DNA of 64,000 nucleotides from Pseudomonas sp. KUIN-1 (GTDB lineage: Bacteria; Pseudomonadota; Gammaproteobacteria; Pseudomonadales; Pseudomonadaceae): positions 1,550,001 through 1,614,000 of the forward strand of contig NZ_AP020337.1 in the NCBI RefSeq assembly GCF_009176725.1. The letters run 5' to 3'. Numbering within the stretch: position 1 is the stretch's first letter; the number at the start of each line of letters is the position of its first letter. Under the pieces are notes generated by a model. It was not told the DNA's origin. It did not search any database and saw only the letters and a program-made list of their open reading frames with translations. Both the position numbers and the translations under genes were made by a program. Shown here in pieces: positions 57,854 to 64,000 of this stretch.

Positions 57854-57877
57854 AAAAGGCCCTCTTGAGGGCCTTTT
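57854..57877 (-). terminator. fdxA terminator
   Basis: AAAAGGCCCT and AGGGCCTTTT form a 10-bp stem with a CTTG loop, and six T residues follow on the minus strand. It sits 13 bases beyond the fdxA stop and only about 25 bases after the rsmZ terminator, so the two transcripts converge with back-to-back terminators. Confidence 0.85.
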
Positions 57878-57890
57878 GTCTGTATGGAAT

Positions 57891-58214
57891 CTAGCGTTCC
57901 AGATCAGCGATCTTGCCGGTTTTGCCATCCCACTCTGCCGCATCCGGCATAGCGTCTTTCTTTTCGGTGATATTGGGCCAGATTTCAGCAAGCTCGGCAT
58001 TGAGCTCAATGAAGTTTTCCATGCCGGCAGGAATCTCGTCTTCAGAGTAAATGGCTACGGCAGGGCACTCTGGCTCGCAGAGCGCGCAGTCGATGCACTC
58101 GTCCGGGTGAATCACCAGGAAATTCGGGCCTTCGTAAAAGCAGTCCACCGGACAGACTTCTACGCAGTCGGTGTACTTGCACTTGATGCAGTTGTCGGTG
58201 ACGACGAAGGTCAT
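57891..58214 (-). CDS. fdxA: 7Fe-type ferredoxin FdxA
   Basis: A small electron carrier of the FdxA family. The 107-residue protein has cysteines 9, 17, 21 and 40, 43, 46, 50, plus C12 and C25. This is the pattern of one [3Fe-4S] and one [4Fe-4S] cluster with an extended C-terminal tail (about 60-107). Its redox partner is not evident from the neighbours. It lies between rsmZ and mutS. The 258 bases between fdxA and the mutS stop hold no clear gene. Confidence 0.93.
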   Translation of the reverse strand: MTFVVTDNCIKCKYTDCVEVCPVDCFYEGPNFLVIHPDECIDCALCEPECPAVAIYSEDEIPAGMENFIELNAELAEIWPNITEKKDAMPDAAEWDGKTGKIADLER

Positions 58215-58473
58215 TTCTAATTTTCTCCTCAGGCGGCTGCGGCAGAGCCCTTCCAGACAGGGGTGCCAGGTTCGGGAGGTTTCCCGGCCCTATGAAAACA
58301 CGTGCTTGTGGTGGGTGGCCTTGAGGCAGTAAGACTGCGTCGTCTGCTACCTCTCCCTGCTACCTACCGGCGGTTCGCTGCATTTTCACGCGGCTCGAAA
58401 AACGCCTCGACCAGGCTAAAAGCCGAGAGCGTCCCAAACCGCGCGGGATTCTAACAGTATGTAACGCTTCGCG

Positions 58474-61053
58474 TCACAGGCGAGTTTGCAATGTGTATAG
58501 CAAATCCAGCGCCTGTCGCGGGGTCATATCGTCGACCTTGACCTTCGACAGCTCGTCGAGCACCGGGTGCGGCAGACTTGCGAACATATCGCTCTGCTGC
58601 GGGACAGCGGGCTTGCCGGGTTTGGCGCGCGGCTGCTCGTGCGGCAGGCTGGTGGTTTCCAGACGCTGCAAGTGCTCCTTGGCGCGGCTGATGACCTTGC
58701 CCGGCACACCGGCCAGTTGCGCCACGGCCAGGCCATAGCTCTGGCTCGCAGGCCCGGGCAGGACGCGGTGCAGGAACACGATGCGCTCGTTATGCTCGGT
58801 GGCATTGAGGTGCACGTTGGTCACCAGCGGTTCGCTTTCCGGCAACACCGTCAGTTCGAAATAGTGCGTGGCGAACAGCGTGTAGGCACGCAGTTGCGCC
58901 AGACACTCGGCTGCCGCCCATGCCAGCGACAGGCCGTCGAAGGTGCTGGTACCGCGCCCGACTTCATCCATCAGCACCAGACTCTTATCGGTGGCGTTGT
59001 GCAGAATGTTTGCCGTTTCGCTCATTTCGACCATGAACGTCGAGCGTCCGCCCGCCAGGTCGTCGCTGGAGCCGATGCGCGTGAAGATCCGGTCGACCAG
59101 CGACAGTTCGCAGCTGGCGGCGGGGACGAAGCTGCCGATATGGGCCAGCAGTACGATCAGCGCCGTCTGACGCATATAGGTCGATTTACCGCCCATGTTC
59201 GGGCCGGTGATGACCAGCATGCGCGTGCTGTCGTCCAGCGCCAGGTCGTTGGCCACGAAAGGCGTGCTTAGAACCTGTTCCACCACCGGATGGCGACCCT
59301 GCTCGATGCGCATGCACGGTTCGGCGACAAAGCGTGGGCAATTGAGGTCCAGATTCAGCGCGCGTTCCGCAAGGTTGCTCAGCACGTCCAGTTCGGCCAG
59401 AGCCGCCGCTGTATCCTGAAGCGGCGCAAGATGACCGATCAGGTCTTCGAGCAGTGTTTCGTAGAGCATCTTTTCCCGAGCCAGCGCGCGGCTCTTGGCC
59501 GACAACGCCTTGTCTTCGAACTCCTTGAGTTCGGGCGTGATAAAGCGCTCGGCGCCCTTGAGGGTCTGGCGGCGTATGTAATCAGCCGGCGCCTGCTCGG
59601 CCTGCTTGCTTGGCAGCTCGATGAAGTAGCCATGCACGCGGTTGTAGCCGACTTTCAGGTTGCCGAGGCCGGTACGGGCTTTTTCGCGGGCTTCCAGGTC
59701 GATCAGGAACTGACCGGCGTTTTCGCTCAGCGACTGCAGATCATCCAGTTCAGCGTCGTAGCCCGTCTTCAAAACGCCGCCGTCACGGATGACGGCTGGC
59801 GGATTGTCGATGATCGCGCGCTGCAGCAGGTCGGCCAGCTCGGGATAGGTTCCGGCAGTCTGCGCAAGTTGCTGCAGATGCGGCGCGTCCAGATCGGTCA
59901 TCGCCTGTTGCAGTTCGGGCAGGGCGCTCAGTGCGTCGCGCAGGCGGGCGAGGTCACGTGGCCGCGCGTTACGCAGGCCGATACGCGCCAGAATCCGCTC
60001 GATGTCGCCGATTTCCTTGAGCTGTGGCTGCAGGTTTTCGAAGCGATAGCGTTCCAGAAAGCAGGTGATCGATGTCTGCCGTGCCTGAAGGATGGTCAGG
60101 TCGCGCAGTGGCCGGTTCAGCCAGCGGGTCAGCAGCCGCGTGCCCATTGCGGTCTGGCAGCGGTCCATGACCGATTGCAGGGTGTTGTCACGGCCCCCGG
60201 ACAGGTTGGTGTCCAGTTCCAGGTTACGGCGGCTGGCGGCATCGAGGATCACGGTATCGTCGAGACGTTCGTGACGCAGGCTGCGTAAATGGGGCAGGGC
60301 GGTACGCTGGGTTTCCTTGGCATAACTGAGCAGGCAGCCGGCAGCACCAATGGCCAGCGTGAGGTTTTCGCAACCGAAACCCTTCAGGTCCTGGGTTGCA
60401 AACTGCTGACACAGACTTTTATGGGCTGAGTCGCGCTCGAAATCCCAGGGTGCGCGACGTCGAGAACCACGGCGTTTCTCGGCGGGCAGACCTTGTGGCC
60501 AGTCATCCGGAATCAACAGCTCGACCGGGTTGATGCGCTCGAGCTCGGCCAGCAGGTTCTCCCAACCCTTGATCTCCAGCACACTGAAGTTGCCGCTGGT
60601 GATATCCAGTACCGCCAGGCCGAACAGGCGTTCGTCACCCAGCACGGCGGCGATCAGGTTATCGCGGCGCTCGTCGAGCAGGGCCTCATCGCTGATGGTC
60701 CCTGGCGTGATGATCCGCACCACCTGACGATCCACCGGCCCCTTGCTGGTGGCCGGGTCGCCGATTTGCTCGCAGATCACCACCGATTCGCCCAGTTTCA
60801 CCAGCTTGGCCAGATAACCCTCGGCTGCGTGGTAGGGAATCCCGCACATGGGAATGCTCTGACCTGCCGACTGGCCGCGTGCGGTCAGGGTTATGTCCAG
60901 CAGCTTGGCGGCTTTCTTCGCGTCTTCGTAGAAGATCTCGTAGAAATCGCCCATGCGATAAAACATCAGCTGATCCAGGTGCTGGTTTTTGAGTTTCCAG
61001 TACTGCTGCATCATCGGAGTGTGTGCGGAGAGGTCGGAAATTGCTTTATTCAT
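58474..61053 (-). CDS. mutS: DNA mismatch repair protein MutS
   Basis: MutS recognises mismatches and recruits MutL. The 859-residue protein has the mismatch-binding F-x-E in RMGDFYEIF (about residue 38) and the connector, core and clamp domains. The C-terminal ATPase has Walker A ([14 protein letters not shown], about residue 620), Walker B ([16 protein letters not shown]) and an ATHYFEL segment. I place the start at 61053 ([13 protein letters not shown]), five residues inside the longest frame. It is divergent from the 42-residue gene. Confidence 0.97.
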   Translation of the reverse strand: MNKAISDLSAHTPMMQQYWKLKNQHLDQLMFYRMGDFYEIFYEDAKKAAKLLDITLTARGQSAGQSIPMCGIPYHAAEGYLAKLVKLGESVVICEQIGDPATSKGPVDRQVVRIITPGTISDEALLDERRDNLIAAVLGDERLFGLAVLDITSGNFSVLEIKGWENLLAELERINPVELLIPDDWPQGLPAEKRRGSRRRAPWDFERDSAHKSLCQQFATQDLKGFGCENLTLAIGAAGCLLSYAKETQRTALPHLRSLRHERLDDTVILDAASRRNLELDTNLSGGRDNTLQSVMDRCQTAMGTRLLTRWLNRPLRDLTILQARQTSITCFLERYRFENLQPQLKEIGDIERILARIGLRNARPRDLARLRDALSALPELQQAMTDLDAPHLQQLAQTAGTYPELADLLQRAIIDNPPAVIRDGGVLKTGYDAELDDLQSLSENAGQFLIDLEAREKARTGLGNLKVGYNRVHGYFIELPSKQAEQAPADYIRRQTLKGAERFITPELKEFEDKALSAKSRALAREKMLYETLLEDLIGHLAPLQDTAAALAELDVLSNLAERALNLDLNCPRFVAEPCMRIEQGRHPVVEQVLSTPFVANDLALDDSTRMLVITGPNMGGKSTYMRQTALIVLLAHIGSFVPAASCELSLVDRIFTRIGSSDDLAGGRSTFMVEMSETANILHNATDKSLVLMDEVGRGTSTFDGLSLAWAAAECLAQLRAYTLFATHYFELTVLPESEPLVTNVHLNATEHNERIVFLHRVLPGPASQSYGLAVAQLAGVPGKVISRAKEHLQRLETTSLPHEQPRAKPGKPAVPQQSDMFASLPHPVLDELSKVKVDDMTPRQALDLLYTLQTRL

Positions 61054-61314
61054 CAGTGGCTTAGGCAAGTTCTTGAGAGGAGTGAGGCAACCTTGAGACG
61101 CGACGGGTAGCCCTTGTCTGAAGCAAGGGGCGTCTGCCGGGTATGTGCGATGGCGGCAAGGTTATCACGCTCGACCGGGTGGTGCAGTGACAGCGTGGCG
61201 CCCGCGTATTGGTGACCGGGCGTTTCCAGACAGCCATGCAGCTCGATTTGCCGTATAGACTTTCATCGCTGCCACTCGATCTCCGGGCGGTAACTTATAA
61301 AAAAGGATTTTTAT

Positions 61315-61443
61315 ATGAAGAACAAACGAGCAAGGGACTCTGTCAGCGGGCGCTTCATCCCTTTGGAAGAAGCCAGAAAAAGGCCGAGAGAAACCACGGT
61401 GGAAACGGTCAAAAAGCCCGGGCGCAGGAAAAATGACAAGTAA
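61315..61443 (+). CDS. Small basic protein, 42 residues
   Basis: ATG at 61315 with AAGGA 7 bases upstream opens a 42-codon frame ending in TAA at 61441-61443. The product is very rich in lysine and arginine (for example ARKRPRE and KKPGRRKNDK), with one hydrophobic stretch (GRFIPLEEA). I recognise no family. A TATAGACT sequence near 61253 could be its -10. It is followed by the cinA-like gene 70 bases later and is divergent from mutS. The strong ribosome-binding site and intact frame favour a real gene; a role in nucleic-acid binding would be a guess. Confidence 0.6.
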   Translation: MKNKRARDSVSGRFIPLEEARKRPRETTVETVKKPGRRKNDK

Positions 61444-61512
61444 AGCAGCATGCTCAGTACCGTTGCGCGGCAGGTGCGCGGCTCCAGGATTCACCTTTAC
61501 AGGCTTTCCAGC

Positions 61513-62028
61513 ATGAACGATTACACCGTGAGTGAGATAACCGGGCTTGCCGATACGCTTGGCAGGCTTCTCGACGCAATGAACGCGCAAGTGACCACTG
61601 CCGAATCCTGTACGGGGGGCGGAATCGCCGAAGCGATCACGCGCATTGCCGGCAGCTCGGCGTGGTTCGAAGCCGGTTACGTGACCTATTCGAACGCCCA
61701 GAAGACCCGTCAGTTAGGGGTGCCCGAGGTATTGTTCGAACAGGTCGGGGCGGTCAGCCAGCCGGTCGTCGAAGCCATGGTGCGAGGCGCGCAGCGTGAA
61801 AGCGGTGCACGATTCGCCGTCGCGGTCAGCGGTGTCGCAGGCCCCGGCGGCGGTTCGCCGGACAAACCGGTCGGTACTGTGTGGCTGTGCTGGGGCAAGG
61901 ATGATGCGTCGGTCAGCCGCTGTTACCGGTTCGATGGCGACCGTGATCAGGTTCGTCGACAGACGGTCGAAGCCGCGCTGCACGGGCTGATACAGCTTGC
62001 GCGCGGAGAAATGCCAAAACAGGGGTAG
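61513..62028 (+). CDS. pncC: CinA C-terminal-type nicotinamide-nucleotide amidohydrolase
   Basis: The 171-residue protein is the stand-alone CinA C-terminal domain (PncC), which deamidates nicotinamide mononucleotide in pyridine nucleotide recycling. It shows TAESCTGGGIAEAIT, the YSNAQKTRQLGV region and the SGVAGPGGGSPDKPVGTVW loop. It lies just upstream of recA, a common arrangement. The frame is open from 61450, but the ATG at 61513 fits the family. There is no MoCF/CinA N-terminal domain. Confidence 0.9.
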   Translation: MNDYTVSEITGLADTLGRLLDAMNAQVTTAESCTGGGIAEAITRIAGSSAWFEAGYVTYSNAQKTRQLGVPEVLFEQVGAVSQPVVEAMVRGAQRESGARFAVAVSGVAGPGGGSPDKPVGTVWLCWGKDDASVSRCYRFDGDRDQVRRQTVEAALHGLIQLARGEMPKQG

Positions 62029-62055
62029 GCGCGCGCTCACTGCTGTGGAATAATA

Positions 62056-62071
62056 CTGTCTACTTATACAG
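62056..62071 (+). promoter_or_regulatory. LexA (SOS) box upstream of recA
   Basis: CTGTCTACTTATACAG matches the LexA palindrome CTGT-N8-ACAG with a suitable AT-rich centre. It lies 50 bases before the recA ATG and after the pncC stop. Confidence 0.88.
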
Positions 62072-62121
62072 GTGTTGTGGCCATCAAGGCCCTAATTGAA
62101 TTTGATTACGTGAGGACTTCA

Positions 62122-63186
<1,065 letters not shown>

Positions 63187-63191
63187 TAGCC

Positions 63192-63659
63192 ATGCCTGCC
63201 GTACTCGATACACCTGTCGCCGTCAGGCGCACTGCAATGGACCTGCTCGCACGTCGCGAGCACGGTCGAGTCGAGCTGACGCGTAAACTGCGTCAGCGCG
63301 GCGCTCCCCCCGAGCTTATCGATGCCGCCCTTGATCGCCTGGTCGAGGAAGGTCTGCTCTCTGAATCCCGCTACCTTGAAAGCTTCGTGTCTTACCGGGC
63401 ACGTTCGGGCTACGGTCCTGTTCGTATTCGCGAAGAGCTTGGTCAGCGTGGCTTGCAACGTGCCGACATTGAGCAGGCGCTCAGGGACTGCGGTATTGAT
63501 TGGCAGGAGAAGCTTTACGAGCTTTGGCAGCGCAAGTTTGCCGGTGCTCTGCCTGTCGATGCGCGCGAGCGAGCCAAACAGGGGCGTTTTTTGAGTTATC
63601 GAGGCTATCCGCTGGAAATGATCGGCCGCTTGTTAAGCGGCCGTGGCGGAGATGACTGA
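63192..63659 (+). CDS. recX: RecA regulator RecX
   Basis: RecX caps RecA filaments and limits their activity. The 155-residue helical-repeat protein shows the [16 protein letters not shown] first repeat, [23 protein letters not shown] and the REELGQRGL segment. It is co-transcribed with recA by position and so SOS-linked. Confidence 0.94.
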
Positions 63660-63672
63660 TATATCGGGGCGT

Positions 63673-64000
63673 TTACTGTGGCGCCCGTTTCTGAGCTGCG
63701 TCCCTGGTCGCTGAAGCGTCTTCCCAGTTTTCCTGTTGGTTGATGTAATCCACCAGTTCACGAAGCCTGCCCTGATTGCGGCCTGTGAAGGTGAACGCCA
63801 GTCGTGTCAGGTGACTGAACTGCGCTTCATCGTGTTCTTCGCCCTGATAACTGTGCTGGTGAAAGTTTTCATTGATGCACAAGTCAGCGAACGCTTCCTG
63901 CATGTGCTCCAGAGCTTGCTCGCTCAGCGCATGATGCATACGGATCACGAACTTGTTTTTCAGCCAGCGGCTGGAATGGAAGTTGGCGTAAAACCGGTTG
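63673..64000 (-). CDS. Unknown protein, C-terminal part (start lies right of the window)
   Basis: The frame is open from the right edge through the TAA-side end at 63673 with no stop, so about 108 C-terminal residues are visible. GTG at 63948 would be an internal codon if the upstream reading is correct. The segment contains HSSRWLKNKF, HHALSEQALEHMQEAF and LTFTGRN-type pieces, and I recognise no family. It converges on recX with 13 bases between the stops. No signal or membrane segment is visible in this part. Confidence 0.65.
   Translation of the reverse strand, partial: NRFYANFHSSRWLKNKFVIRMHHALSEQALEHMQEAFADLCINENFHQHSYQGEEHDEAQFSHLTRLAFTFTGRNQGRLRELVDYINQQENWEDASATRDAAQKRAPQ

Overview
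The window is a stretch of Pseudomonas core chromosome. Gene content, gene order and protein sequences fit the Pseudomonas syringae complex best. Evidence for this includes a GacA-type rsmZ RNA downstream of nlpD-rpoS, a formaldehyde-detoxification cassette between ispD and ispF, the succinylase-type dap genes scattered around glnD and map, and a high-GC composition throughout. The species call is inference from remembered synteny, since no database search was possible. I see no prophage, insertion sequence, CRISPR array, tRNA or rRNA.

Bases 1-22,550 are a mosaic of small units, mostly on the minus strand. From the left they are: the 3' end of a DUF72 gene, an extensin-like secreted protein, a repeat-containing hypothetical protein, rsmJ, a DUF4197 protein, a YbaY-like domain protein, plsB, an unknown 125-residue protein, and an rlmA-like methyltransferase overlapping dapE. 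Next come a GH17-GT2 glucan synthase (ndvB-like), tcdA facing csdE-csdA, then dapD, an ArsC/YffB-like reductase, a 76-residue small protein, a metzincin-type zinc protease, dapC, glnD and map. Lysine/diaminopimelate synthesis (dapC, dapD, dapE), nitrogen sensing (glnD) and the Csd/TcdA tRNA-modification module (ct6A) are interleaved here.

Bases 22,700-48,400 form a long, nearly uninterrupted plus-strand block of essential genes: rpsB-tsf-pyrH-frr-uppS-cdsA-dxr-rseP-bamA-skp-lpxD-fabZ-lpxA-lpxB-rnhB-dnaE-accA-tilS-pyrG-kdsA-eno-ftsB. It links translation, isoprenoid and phospholipid precursors, outer-membrane assembly, lipid A and Kdo synthesis, fatty-acid initiation, DNA replication and division. 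Many junctions are 1-4 base overlaps (pyrH/frr, uppS/cdsA, cdsA/dxr, fabZ/lpxA), which suggests translational coupling. Hairpins after rpsB, after tsf, before bamA and between accA and tilS probably tune expression inside the block.

Bases 48,390-64,000 continue with ispD, a LysR regulator divergent from frmA-fghA (glutathione-dependent formaldehyde oxidation), ispF-truD-surE-pcm-nlpD-rpoS, the RsmA-titrating RNA rsmZ, and fdxA and mutS on the minus strand. They end with a 42-residue basic small protein, a CinA/PncC-type amidohydrolase, LexA-controlled recA and recX, and a partial unknown gene at the right edge.

No clearly new multi-gene system is visible. The most interesting items are small: the doubled TGTAAGTCATT element upstream of rsmZ, the ispF start codon fused to a terminator U-tract, the exact 61-residue-period repeat protein near the left end, the cytoplasmic-looking metzincin, the unannotated-looking 42-residue ORF, and two hairpins that share a CGGGTTC stem.
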